DNA of 64,000 nt from Haemonchus contortus (lineage: Eukaryota; Nematoda; Chromadorea; Rhabditida; Trichostrongylidae), in the NCBI GenBank assembly GCA_000469685.2, contig LS997565.1, positions 28,379,645-28,443,644 of the forward strand, in the 5' to 3' direction. Under the pieces are notes generated by a model. That model saw only the letters and a program-made list of their open reading frames with translations, ran no database searches and was not told where the DNA came from. Positions 22,990-35,245 of the stretch are shown here, piece after piece; within the stretch, counting starts at the first letter, position 1; each line of letters starts with the position of its first letter. The position numbers and the translations under genes were made by a program.

Positions 22990-24960
22990 TAGAATAGTAG
23001 AAAGGGGGACCAAACCGCAGACCAAAATCTACCGATACAAGCTCAGAGATGCAAATGATATCATGGATGGTTTGCTCATCGTTTCTGCAGTTCTGGGTCG
23101 ATCTATGCATGTGTGGAGAGTACCAGTGTGGATGGCTTCTTGCTTTCGACTTAGCCAAAAGCTTACATTTGAGCGACCAAGAAGTACTATGAGCCTCTTC
23201 CTTTGTCTGCTTTTTTGATAGCTTGACCAACTGCTTGAAGTCAACTCAGCCTCCCCTAACTGAAAGTCCTGCACAGCATTTTTGGATATAACCGCTCGGG
23301 AGAGGTTGCTAAGCTCTCAGAGTCATAATCAGCTGCTTCAACGAGGAAGGACGACAATCTGTATCGGCAACGCATGAGCGCTTGCATGATAAACGCATAT
23401 CGAAGGCCTGATGATCTGCAGCAAGAAAGACCAAATGCGACATCATCGGACTGACGAAGAGGGAAGGGCATTACGCGCTGCACGCTGCTTTCGAGATTGA
23501 CGAGGAATTGTTCCTCCGAATGTGCGACAACAGAGGTGCCGGCATGTCATGCAGCAAGTTGAATGATGTGGTCCAACCTCTGCTCCAATATTACTCATCG
23601 CCTATGTGCCATCATCTACGGGCGGATGAAGAGAAGCTGCAAGGGCCATTCCGCTTCTCAGAGAGAACCATGTAGTCAAGGTCGTAGCTGGTGATTTCAA
23701 CGCCAAGATTGGCCCTCAGAGGTAAGGCTGAAGACCGAAACCGGAACTCATGGGACGGAAAGGAATGACCTTTAGACCAAATCTGTTTTCAATGCATGGA
23801 GGGGGAGTACTGATGGTCAGGAAACGACACCCCAAGACCGCCGTAAAGTGGGATCACTTCATATCACCTGCTGCTTTGTGGAAAGGCCCTCTACTGACAA
23901 CATCGACGAAGAGTATAACTGACTTCACGAACGTTCTCATGGAAGTGCTGAATTAGCGTAGAGTTCACAAGTCACTGAGAGGCGCCTCCGTTCGGAGAGG
24001 CCCGAACCGATATAGCAGCATGGGATTGCGCGAGCTGCAGGCAATATCCAATTAACGTCTTTGCTTGCGAAGCTAGGCAGAGAAGCGATAAAGGGCGCCC
24101 TGAAAAAGAGAAGAGCAGTAGTTACAGCCGATACAGCGGAGACTGCGAAGAGCATCCAATACTGCCAAGCTTTGACGACTCGAAGGCTAAGAAGACTGTG
24201 TTTCATGGTCCTGGCAGAACGTTACTGCATCTCGAAGGGCAATGAGAAAGTCATCCACTGATTCTACTCACATCTCTTTGACAGCCACGTCTATCTGTCT
24301 ATCTAGCTATTGTGTCAATCAGAATGCCATTCCTTCAGTTCTCCCTTCGATATACGATCACTTCAGTGAAGAATGGTACGGTGTTCCGATAGAATCAGAG
24401 AAAAACATCTGGAACACTAATTATGCTGTTCTTGAAGGTCCGTCACCCACGTCGTGAGAAACTAGAAATGGCAGTACTCACGAGTCATCCTCAACAGGGC
24501 TGGCAATTACTAGGTCAAAGACAACCAGGAGCGGTTACCCGAGCAGAACGGTAACCCGAGCAGAAACATCTTTCTACAAGTATGAGGCTAAATTCCAATT
24601 AACTCCATGTGTCAAGAGGAGTTCAAAGGCATGGAAAAAAATGTGGGCGGCCGCTATTTATATAACCTGCTCCTTGCAGACAACATCGTTCTTATAGTAC
24701 CGAATGCGTGAGGCACTCGAGTTGAAGGCCCTAATCTATAGAAAGGAGGATAAGCTTGCGACTGAATCTGGGAGAAACGAAATCTCATGCACCTTTCACT
24801 CTCATCTTGGCGAGCATCTTTGAGCATGCCTCAGCAACGTGTATCTTTCAAGAATGCACCATGTTGAACGAACGGGAAACAAACGGAAATCGACCATGGG
24901 CTCGTAAGAAGACTATCCTTCGAAACTGTCAAGAACATCGAGGTTCTTCCTGATTAAGGA
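22990..24960 (+). pseudogene. RTE-type non-LTR retrotransposon remnant R2
   Basis: A longer, very decayed copy. The leader (to about 23280) resembles that of R1. The endonuclease keeps an intact metal/phosphate motif GDFNAKIGPQR at 23690-23721. The linker region shows DNIDEEYN, SERPEPI, LLAKLGREAIKGALKKRRAV (24061) and FYSHLFDSHVYL. The RT palm survives as LLLADNIVLIVPNA near 24660 (family LRFADDIVLI, with the second catalytic D changed to N). LRLNLGETK and APFTLILASIFEHASA follow. Stops and frameshifts are frequent. The sequence between the linker and palm is largely missing, so this is an internally deleted copy. Confidence 0.75.
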
Positions 24961-25659
24961 TCGGCCACTCAGCATAGGCTTCTCCTAGCAGATATAGCCA
25001 TCGAGCTCCTCAAGTGAGCAAGGACAAGAAAGGAGCGAAGAATTCAGCGGTGAAAACTGTACCAAGCAGAAATGTTCCAAACGAACGATTCGAAAGCTAG
25101 TCCTCCGAAGACCAAGGGAAAGGTTCAGAAGGCGTAAAACGACGCAGTTGAGCCCACCCTGAGACTGGAAAAGAAACATTGTGTGAGGCGCGAGACGGAT
25201 TCAAAGGAGACAAAGCGGCAAGATTTGGAAAGATTAAGTCTGAAAAGTCGTAAGGCAGAAAAAGGGTGCATTCAGGCGGTGGCTGAAGTCGAGAGCTATG
25301 GAAAACCTACTGCCCACAAAACTTCCAAGACGCTCTCCAAAGCCGTTGTAGTCGAGGAAGAAAATACGGAAATGGACGTTTTGTTCGTGAAGCTCGTTGG
25401 TTGAAAGAGAAAAGTTTGTCTTCTGGCTCTCCAAAGTCCGCTATCGAGCTATTTAGGACATCAGAGTAGCGAGCTTTGGAAGAGCGAGTTTTTGGAAATT
25501 TCGACTTGAGAAACCTAAATGAGGACAATGATACAACCTAAATGAGGAGTGCCATGAATCTTCACTGGGCTCCTAAACGAAGAATTTCACCGTGGGAGCA
25601 GCCCTCGAGTAGAGTGGACAGGTGCACTCCATCGCACTCGACAGAGGATGAGGTCTGTC
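24961..25659 (+). other. Basic, open but unassigned segment between two retroelement remnants
   Basis: Plus-strand frames here are rich in lysine, arginine and glutamate (for example 25183-25404). They may belong to the N-terminal part of the second non-LTR family that follows, but no diagnostic motif was found. Confidence 0.3.
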
Positions 25660-26331
25660 CAGCAATTGCGAGATTAAGGCTGGAAAAGCGAGTGGCCTGG
25701 ATGGGCTGCCATTGTTACCTTAACACTGTGACCACCTCAGAATTCCGACCTCACACGAACGGTTCGGCTTCTTATCAGAAAGGTATACTGCGAATGCTGC
25801 TTTCACAGCTAAACAATTGTTGGAGAAGTATCGAGAGAAGCGTAGGCCCTGCCAACTAGGTTTGGGAAAGACTTTCGGCCGTCTCGCGACCTGTCTATGG
25901 AGAAAGCTTGGAGAACGAAATGTTTTGGTGAACTAATCTTCCCGGTGATGAGCATACAATGGATGCTCTAGCAAGGCAGTAACACGCCCTGTTTACGGTC
26001 TAACAGAAGCAGTAGACGTCATGGCTGAGGTACTTCAAGGGTCAGCACTGAGATCGTTGTCCTTCCTACTAATACTGAATACCATCACAAAAACACTAAT
26101 GGTTGAACCATTGAAGACTATCCCGTCGTCCAAATTAACGCTTTGTGGATGAAAGTGAGAGCCTACCGGGGCATCCTCTGCAACACATTATTCAGGGCGC
26201 TCAAAGCGAAGTTATACCGGGCAGTGGGAGCAATTACAAGTGTTGGACCATGTTAGAAGTCTGTGGTGGTATGAACACATACTGAGAAGGTCGTAGAGCC
26301 ATCGGATAAAGGTGGCAAGGAATTCGGGTCC
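25660..26331 (+). pseudogene. Second non-LTR family (NLR-B) reverse-transcriptase remnant, copy 1
   Basis: Pieced together over frames: KASGLDGLP, QLLEKYREKRRPCQLG, GRLATCLWRKLGERNV, then LQGSALRSLSFLLILNTITK (26045-26105). The last corresponds to the conserved VHQGSALSP-FLF region of a non-LTR RT group distinct from RTE. The catalytic aspartate box is not recognisable. The end runs into a TTAA-type terminal repeat at 26333. It is the same family as the inverted pair at 41361-44061. Confidence 0.7.
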
Positions 26332-26400
26332 TAAAGGCACTGTTCACGATAATTTTGGGTAATCCAGACTATAACGAAAAATGGAAGATAATATGGAGAA
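26332..26400 (-). repeat. TTAA-family terminal-repeat remnant
   Basis: CTAAAGGCACTGTTCACGAT followed by AATTTTGGG is a good match to the reverse-orientation end of the TTAA element. A similar but weaker start (GAAGGCACAGTGCAAGGTAA) occurs at 27157, with loosely similar sequence downstream of both. Confidence 0.55.
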
Positions 26401-26510
26401 TAGTGCGATGAAGGCGAAGAAACTGCGTGAATTTGTGTTCCCAAAGTGAAAAAGGCTTCGAAAAATCGTTAAAAAGGGGAATGAGACCAAAAGAATGAGG
26501 AAGAGTGGGG

Positions 26511-26548
26511 CGTTTGGACGATCTGTGGGGTCACAGATCGTCCAAACG
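26511..26548. repeat. Perfect 17-bp stem hairpin with 4-base loop
   Basis: The left arm is CGTTTGGACGATCTGTG, the loop GGGT and the right arm the exact reverse complement. The flanks do not pair, so it is a compact isolated hairpin rather than the centre of a longer palindrome. No T run follows, so a polymerase III terminator is unlikely. Confidence 0.9.
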
Positions 26549-27629
26549 GTGTGGGTCATTGAGTACATGTGGGTCCTGGTGCGAATAGCTGACTACGATA
26601 AGCAAAAATTCATTCACTCATAAGCAAAGTTAACAAAAAACCTTCAGTAACGGCAAAAATAGCTCACCTTTTCCAGCCTCTTGCGGTACAAAAATAAATT
26701 AGGGATCGCAACAGCAAAAAGGGTAACAGAGAACAAAAGAATAGGAGGAAATCACTGCCCCATTATTCGGTGATCAGCTGATTGTGTGTGGGTCCTAGAG
26801 CGAGAATTTACAATCTGTATCGTCTCGACACTCGTCTGACGTGACATCGATCGAGAGGCGGAAAAGCCCCGCGAGCCAGCATTAGGGAATTATAGTGAAC
26901 TTCAAAAGAAGCGACTACGGGGATCCGCAAATAGGAGGTGGGAAGGGGGGGGGGGAGGGCATTAAGATGGATCTCGCCGAAGTCACGCGAAGTGATGGTG
27001 ACACCAGAATATGCTGTAAATAGATCGAAATAGAGGCAGCAAACAAGAGCAGACCTTGTGGGGATCAACGCGAGGGAGGAGAAGTCAGAAGATTACTAGA
27101 TGGCCCGCTTTTTCACGACTGCTGTGAAGGAAAGAAAGATATACTCTGTGTCATTGAAGGCACAGTGCAAGGTAACTTTGGGGCATCTAGTTCCGAACGA
27201 ATAACGGACGTGAAGGTCTAGAATAGAGGAGAAGTGGAGAAGAAAATGCGAAATTTTGTGCATTTAGAGAAACCCAAGGCGTACAAAAAAGTTATAAGAC
27301 TAGGGTTTGGAATGAATAATACTACAAAAATTGTGTGGGAGAATATTGTGCGAGTTGTCCAAATGTGTGTGGCATTGCGTACGCTACTACAGTAAGCTGC
27401 CTACATGCAACGTGTGCGTCTCGATAAGTGTGATGCAGCCTCTGAAGCATCGGGAACGCCGTGAAATCTCGCTCGCCTTTGGGTGTGCACATCGGCTAAG
27501 CCGTTTTGAGGCCTTTCTTCTGTCCTATCACGGCTGTTTTTGGCCCCGACAGCTACCTTGTGCTATCCTTTCGGGTCACAGGTTCATCCCACGGAGAAAA
27601 CTTAGAAAACATCTTCACCTTGAACTATG
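26549..27629. other. Unassigned stretch with one weak terminal-repeat match
   Basis: Contains the weak TTAA-family end at 27157 and a short poly-G run near 26946. No gene was recognised. Confidence 0.3.
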
Positions 27630-27715
27630 CCATTGTGTGAAGTTGATTGAATGGGCTACACTGGCTCGCTACAGGAGCAACTGGCGCCAGGTGAACTCAT
27701 GATCAACAGGTCCAT
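27630..27715 (+). pseudogene. Possible RTE 3'-end scrap
   Basis: The segment WATLARYRSNWR resembles the C-terminal tail of the RTE group (compare the tails near 21870 and 59520). Only about 20 codons match, so this is tentative. Confidence 0.35.
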
Positions 27716-30700
27716 CTCAAGGACTACCGTCAGTTTTCTACGAGAACCTGAATCGCAGACAATGAGCTGAAGGAGCCTAGTGTACACCAATCACTCCTGC
27801 AATCTTTATGGAGTCACAATTGATACTGCATCCCAGCTGACAGAATCGTATGAATGGCGGATTATTACCTATCATTAGTGATGACTTAATATTGCTAGTT
27901 GTTGTTGCTAAAACAGACAGTTATATGGGTTGCTTACTTGAAACTTTCCTGCACCCGCCGAGATGTCCATCAATATTTTCTTGGTAGGGATTTTACTCTG
28001 ACGCCGTACAATTTACTTTAAAGTACATAGTTGCTGTCGCTTTTCTGAGGTCAACTTTGCTGAGCGCATTTATTAGGCTGCGTACCTCATACGACTATAT
28101 CCACCCTTATTTGTCAAAGGGAGCGAATGTTCGTTAGGTTTCTCATTTTTTTGTCATAACCAATTCTGCACTCTCTTTTTTTCTAGATGAAAGTACATCA
28201 TTAGGGAGCATTAGGGAGAGACATCTGCCTCTAAGAGTAAAAGATGATGATTGATGGTTGATGATACATCTGATAGGTAAAGACTGGTTTACAAGCAACC
28301 AGGTTTACCAGCAACCAGATCAAGATTTTGATCTTCTCTGAATAAGATGACTAGGGCCAAAAAACGACAGTGAGGCGGTGATTTTTTTTTGCTATGAGCC
28401 AAGTCGAGTCCAGCGTTTTATGTGCTTTCCTCGAACTGACTGAACTGACCCAATACTCAATAATCTTTCCAAAACAGGTGCCAACTGACGCAAAAGGGAA
28501 AAGAGTCAAACTGCCAACCGTCTTTCATCTAAAATGCATCGGCCTTAACTACTTCCATCGCGAAGGTTCCAACCACGAAAACTGCGTCGCCATCATGCAC
28601 AGAACTGCACAAAACCGTCAAAGATCAAAGTGAAGGGGTGTGGTGCAGTAGGAACGAAATTGTCGCGTCGCGGCGAGAGGGACTCCGCGCGCGAAGGAAT
28701 ATAGCAGGACGCAGCAGCGGGTAAGAAATACAGGAACAAAAGGACTAACAGTAGAATCATACCTAAAATAAGTATTGCATATCGATTGAGCTGTATGAAG
28801 AACGCAAGAGCTGTAATAGATTAACGGATGGCCCGCGACAGCCGCGTGCGGCGAGTCGATTACAGAAAACGTTCCCACTGTCTGTCTCCCAAAGTGAAGC
28901 ATGATGGATCAACGTACGAATGTTCATGTTAAGATTTCGACAGTTTTGTTCTGAAATTACTTTTTAACTGAAGTTACTTTTCTTTACTTTACTTACTTTT
29001 AACACAGCTCGTGAACTAATTTTCCAAACTTCTATGTCAACGAGTAACATTCTTTTGTTCTTTAGTGTCTAGCTCAAGATGCCCATCACTTGATCGAGAG
29101 GCTCTTCAACCACTAAAAAGTAATTTTCTTCAGTTTTATGGAAGGATTAGATAAATATGCAAGTCACAGTATCGTGTATACATATTAGACTTTATTGTTT
29201 TCCTCTAGCAATCCATTCACGCACCATATTATCACCGTATCTGGACATAGAAACAATCTGTGATAGATCACAATACCGCAAAGTAACTTCCACATATTCG
29301 TTATATACGAAAGGTAAGAACAAGAGAGTGAAAATAAGTTTCTGACAGATGTTCTAAGTCAAATTTCGTTTCACGGGGGCGACCTTAGTGATAATGGGCA
29401 CAAGAAGTTCATTGAAGATACTTTTTAGCTGGACGATGAGTAGATCCACCTACTAGCACACCGTATGTAAATTAGTTTGCTGTGCGCCTATCAGCTTAAA
29501 TTCAATTGTCCTAATACTATTGACTATGCCCGCGTACATACCCGTGTACATTTGCAGGAAGTTAAAATTGTGGTCCAAAGAAAACAACGAAAAACATTAC
29601 GCTCGAATGGTTCCCTCCTTTGATTCCCATGAATTTGTCATTACGTAAAGTATCAAAGGGACCAAATTGAAAAGCGAGAAGATAAGATTGGAAGGAGAGC
29701 AGCATCTCATGATACATGTGTTGGGATGAGCAATGTGGGCGTAAGATGAGGGCAATCGCACGAAATTCGCTAGTAATTTGATAAAGCGTTCCGAGAAAAG
29801 CTGAGTGTCGGCAGGGGTAGTGGGGAGTGGAATGGACGGGATACGGGTGGTGGATTTCCATCGAATCTCCTTCTAGGAAAACACGTCCGTTAAGTACTGC
29901 GCTAATACAATTGCATAGTCAGAGCCCCGATATGAGGGAAGAAGTTCATTTGAATTTCTGCGCCTGATATGTAATGCCACGGAGTGTAGATCTTCCTCAA
30001 AACAAATTTCTAAAACTTTGTCAAAGCTCAAACATCTCGATTTCAACCCGAGCAATACTTCCAAGCGGATTCACCTTGCTCAGTCATACAGTTCCTCCCA
30101 TACTCCCATGGACGCGGACAGGGGGAGAACATTTGGCAGCATCTCCAGTTATGATTAGATTACTGAGACATTTCACTGGATTCCGACGCGGTTGCTTGAG
30201 GAAATCGCTGGTGAAGCCAAAGGATCAGCTGCTCACCATCCTTCGCCCCTCTAGCTCGCCCCTCTAGCTCCTCTGAGCATTGAGTAAAGGTTACTGCTAC
30301 TATACTTATAAGAGCGTCTTCCGCTGCAAACAGGCTATCCTTGTCTGCTCAACTTCGAAAAGGTCTTACGGAAAACAGTTCACTGGCTAATAACCAAATG
30401 ACATGACCGAATCATTGGTTTTGCCCATATTATTGCAGAATAGCGTTTAAAACAACCAAAAACCCTTCAAAGACCAGTCGAAGAAGGTGAGTTATAACTT
30501 GTGACATGAGAACACAACACGGGAGGTGAGGAATGAACGGCTTCGCCCAGGTTCAATCATCTATTCAGTTTATGACGTTTTCAATTACTCCTCTGAATAG
30601 ACAAGAACGCTTCAGGAATTAGATCAGTGTTGAAGAACTCCTTCGATGGGAAAATGAAATAAAACGTGTATTGAAAGCGGCTGCGAAGGCATTGTTAAAG

Positions 30701-32454
30701 TCAGGGCTGCACTGCAATCACTGGAAACAGAGTTTAGTCTCTAACAATCTTACCCGCGAACCTCGCAAAAAACTGACAATTGCCACACTGCGAACATGGA
30801 TTCATTTTGTTCCCTTTTACCTTAACTCGAATTCAAACCGCCGCTGCTCGTTATTGTCTTCGCTTATACCAACATAAAAAGAGGTTTCTTCATGATGGTC
30901 ACTCTGTATTATACTCGGCCCTACCCATCTTGGGCCTGGCCTGCCTGAAATCCGGAATTCTCATGTCTTTTCTCTCTGCTGCTTACGACCTCCACTGCCA
31001 ACTATCGTATTTTGAAATCGTCGATGAGAGGTAGAAGTTATGGTAACGAGCTGAAGGTGAAGAGTTTTGACAAAAGGGAGAAAATTGGTGAATTTTCTCG
31101 CTCCGGTGCTCGAAGATGCCACATGTAAAACTTCAAATTAAGCTTGTTTCCTCAAATCAAAATTTGGAAATCAGGGAAGAAGGCAAGTCGTTCGACACAA
31201 AAACCATAGAATTCCGAAGACTACACTCATTCCAAGAAAATGGCTTCATTTCATCTCTTCAATTATGTCCAGTCGGAATAGAGGAAATCTAGTTACTTTC
31301 CGAAACTATCATAGTGAAGCGGATGTGAAGGGTCAGGCAGGAAATGGATTCACCGCTTGAGGCGGGTAGCATATTTGCGTGGCACGTGCTTCGTGCGTAA
31401 GCCATACTTGGGGTTCATTCTAATGGACAAAAGAGTCAGCATATGAGCTTAATTTTGTTTGTATAGACCGGTGATTAGTAAGAGCAATGTAACGTGTTTC
31501 AGCGTAAGGCCATTAACATCGGCCGAACTATTTTTTCTTACCGGCACGAACCTACCAGTAGGGGTAATAGTGATCCTAGGGAGCTGAAACATCGAATAAG
31601 GTCTTCGAATCTTGAATTTTGAGTTAATTCCATTGTCAAACTGAGAGTCAAAATGAACTGTTCATAGACATTAGTTTCAATGTGGAGGAAACGATAATCC
31701 AGTGGACCTTGAGGGAGGGAGCATCGTCACCCGCATCACCGGTAAGTCATGTACGTCTCTTTTCGGTGCTTGCCTGCCCAAATTTAATTTGTGGTCGGCA
31801 GCGGCTCTGAGTTTCGTTTTACCACACTACCGGAAGTTGCGATCCTTGTGAGAGACCGTCTCGTAATCGAACGTGTCTGGCCATCTCGCTTCTAATTTTC
31901 AGGCCCGTGCGGCAGCGTCTCCCTCTTTTGTGGGTCGACGGAGTTTAGAATGCAAGTTTCCTATATGCTTGCAGCTATCGAGCACATCCATTCCCCTTTC
32001 TTTGCATGGAGCTACGTCATCCAGGTCTATGTGCCATTGGACAGGAAGGTAAGCATACTTGGAAAGGCGGTTGCTTCAGGGACATGCTCGTTGTTCTTGC
32101 CCTGCTCTCTATATTTTCAAGTGATCCCGTCAGTTGCTGTCCTACATCATACTCGATGCCTTAGATTGTAGGTGAGCTGATGTACATGGCTGCTTAAGAG
32201 ACAAGAGCAGAGTGACTCCCACCATTTTCTTCGAATACTGAGGTTGACATCAAGACGTGGAAGACATTTTATCCGGCGTCGTTATCGGTGAAGAAGCTGG
32301 CCTATCAACTCAAGATTCAAAAATATTAGGTTGTCAAGGAAGTATCACTGCATCACCTGTCATCTCGCTAACTATCATTAACTGGACGTACATATTCATT
32401 CGCCTTTGCAGCGAGCCTGAGTACTCCAGTGGATCGTCTTGAATGAATCGATTG
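27716..32454. other. Unassigned 4.7-kb stretch
   Basis: The longest featureless block. Small open frames on both strands (for example 28394-28633, 29562-29861 minus, 31950-32171) show no domain, no convincing exon/intron chain and no match to the repeats elsewhere. A short imperfect duplication of 'tcgcccctctagctc' lies near 30240-30268. Confidence 0.25.
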
Positions 32455-34112
32455 GGCGATAGTTGCCGATATCTTTGAGATCTCCCTTTTTATACAGCAA
32501 CACAGTCTTGCTAGTTTCCCACGACGTGAGCACTTTGCAGTCTGGCAGGCACCGCGTTAAGAGCCTAGCCAGAGTCCTGGCGATAACTGGTGGAAGACTT
32601 TTTAAATGCTCTGGCTTGATCCTTTTAGGACCGAGCGCCGTACAATTCTTCAGCGACGTGATGGCATGTCGATTTACGGAAGGAAGAATCGAAGGATCGA
32701 TATATCTGTCTCGTCTAAGATGGTGGGTAGGACATGGCTGGCAGAGAGATCCGAGAAGAAGTAGTAGATGACCATCTCCATTTCTCTTCGAGGTGCAGTA
32801 ACTGTTCCGTCAGGACGATGAAGGGAAGTCATCTTGGTCTCATAATTGGCGAAGCTCCTTCGGGCACTGCGAATGCTCCTTTCGGGCTTGGTGGCTTCGT
32901 CCATAAGTACTGCCCTTTTCTCTTTCAGATCGTCCTTTATCGCTTCTCTGCATAGCTTCGCAAGTTTGGACGTTTGTTGACAATTGCCTGCAGCTCGCGT
33001 AGTTCCACGCTGGCCTATCAGCTCGAGTGTTTCCGAGAAGAGTTGTCTCTCCGCTACTTGTAGGCTCTCTGCTTTTCTAGGACTACCGTGAAGATGTTTG
33101 GCGAGTCGATTGTATTCTTCATCGATGTTGTAGATAACGGAACCTTCCCAGTCCCTCGCAAGGAAAGCGAAGTGATCCCAATTGATGGAGTTCTTAGGGT
33201 TTTGTTTTCTGAACTTCACAACTGTCTATCCACGCACTGAGAGACAGAATCTAGCGCGGAATAGACGATGGTCCGATCCCGTGCAGAACTCTCGTCCTCG
33301 TCCATTTAAAACGCTTCCAACAACTCTTCTTCTTAGCTTGATGTTGGTGCGTAGACAACGGCGATTGCTAGAGCTGGGGTTGAGTCACATATTTTCAACC
33401 GCAGACGTCCGATTCGGGTTGTTAAGCTTCCTTACGAATCAATGTTCATGGCCAAGTGCGTGTTGACGACCAAGTGTGTGTTGAAAAAGACACCTACGCC
33501 GCGGACGCGTCTACTGTCGCATGTTCCAAGGAGCCATTCATCTCTAGTTTCGAATAAAGCGAGCGATGTCTTTTCGTCTCGATCAGTCCGGAAGGGTCGT
33601 ACTTGATCTTCTTGGTTCGCATGGTCAAGTCTTCTACGCACGCTTCAGATGCAAGCGTCCGTGCTTTGGAAGCACAGATCGCCATCGTAGTACTTGACCT
33701 TTTGCGCAACCTGTTTTGGGCCCTAAATTTTTGCACCCTTTTCTGGGCGGTCCTACCAAACGCTGCCGTATTAGCGGCTCCCTTAGGGGGAATGAGGCTC
33801 ATTCATTATACTGTTTTTGACAAACAGATACCCAACCAGTGGCTTGCCAGGCTCTAACCTGGGGCTGGACTGACTACGGGTGCTGGCTAGGCTATCGTAA
33901 TGTGGACGAGAGGTTTCGTTTTTGGAGGAGACTCTGCACACACGTATGCGTGGATACATCATCGAGAAACGGAAGGTATACCAACAAGCGCAGCAGAAAC
34001 AGGAAGTTCGTCCCCTGAAAACCATTTGCGTCTCTGGATACATACCGGCTATTACTCCCCTATCCACCACCTTGGGACACCCTGCGTGACCATTTGGAAT
34101 CCTCAAGTCAGA
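32455..34112 (-). pseudogene. RTE-type non-LTR retrotransposon remnant R3
   Basis: The best-preserved RTE copy, on the minus strand. The 5' segment is open from 34106 to 33783. The endonuclease start follows: ICASKARTLASEACVEDL, SGLIETKRHR (catalytic E kept), GTCDSRRVRGVGVFFNT and VYAPTS. The nuclease then lacks the GDFNAK region and jumps to the DRTIVYSALDS segment (family GSDHRLL). A 181-codon open frame (33219-32674) covers the linker: INWDHFAFLARDWEGS, SETLELIGQRG, REAIKDDLKEKRAV, DGTVTAPRREMEMVIYYFFS. The RT start follows (TSWETSKTVLLYKKGDLKD, NYRPI) and ends at about 32460, before the palm. It is truncated at its 3' end and internally deleted. Confidence 0.85.
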
Positions 34113-34731
34113 GAGGACCCTCAGTGAAGGCGATCCGTAGCATATAGGTAGTAATTATTGTAATTTTGTTTCTAGAAAGAGCCGCGGATTTTCGACCCTA
34201 GACCTAGCCACGGTAGAGGTTCGATCATTCTTCTTTCAACTTTGTGGTTTCAGATATTTCCGGATAGAGTTGTGAGTTCTCGATAATAGCTAGGCAAAAT
34301 TTTGTACGCTCCATATACTGTTTTTGTAACTCATGAAACTTAATGGGGAGATGCTTGGCTGTGCTCTATGGACAAGAAGCATGATAAGCAACTTCGCATT
34401 GCTGAAATGAGGGTGCCGACATGGCTTTGGGTTGGAGGCAACTTGACCGGATGGGAATTGAGACATTCACACAAACAGCCCTTGCTCAGGTGAGGAAGAA
34501 GTAGGAACGCTTGCAATAACATGAGCATGTGCTAAGAAGGCCACAGTACTACCAATAACAGAAGGACCACTTGACTATCCTTATCTCGAAGAGAAGAGCT
34601 ATCTCTGAACTGATACTGTTTTGCGAAGTTGCAAAATTATGGACTGTTCAATAACCTTGTTTATCTTTTTTATCATGTGCCCCTCACCCCACAAAACTTG
34701 TGCTGGTGGTCTTTGCTCACCTTTTGATGTA
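34113..34731. other. Unassigned stretch
   Basis: Nothing recognised. Confidence 0.25.
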
Positions 34732-35245
34732 TCAAAGGCACAGTACACAATAAAAATAGCTTAGAGATTTCCCCATGGGTTGAATTCGAGATCCGCTCTT
34801 ACACAATATCTGGCGCTATTAGGTTGAAAAACGGCCTAGTTAAAGAGTTATAAAGGCTCAAAGATTGTACTGTGTGTATCCTCGGACGAATTTCACCGGC
34901 CTTGCAGAGGTTGCATCGTTTACAAGGGCACCCATGTAGTAGGCCCAGGCAACTTTTCATGACCCATAACGGCAGTGAAAGACAGTTTTGTACAGTTCTG
35001 GATTGATGTAGCCAGCTCTTTGCGCAATCGCAACAACTGAAATCTCGCCCGGATACCCTTTCTATGTTATTTGCGTCATGGTTATCTCGTCCAGCCTCTA
35101 TTTACTCACTTTTGAGGGGCCATATTTTTCTCGGATACGGCGTATTCTCGCGCTTTCTTCACTACCGATCAACTATTCCCAACCTATACTTCCCTTTTTC
35201 AAATAAAAACGGGTACCTCAAAATTATTGTAAAATGTACCTTTAA
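34732..35245 (+). mobile_element. TTAA-ended miniature inverted-repeat element, copy D
   Basis: Begins TCAAAGGCACAGTACACAAT and ends AAATGTACCTTTAA. It is collinear with copies C and E, including 'acggcctagttaaagagtt' and 'cttttgaggggccatatttt'. It is non-coding. The terminal repeats have each taken several changes. Confidence 0.85.
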
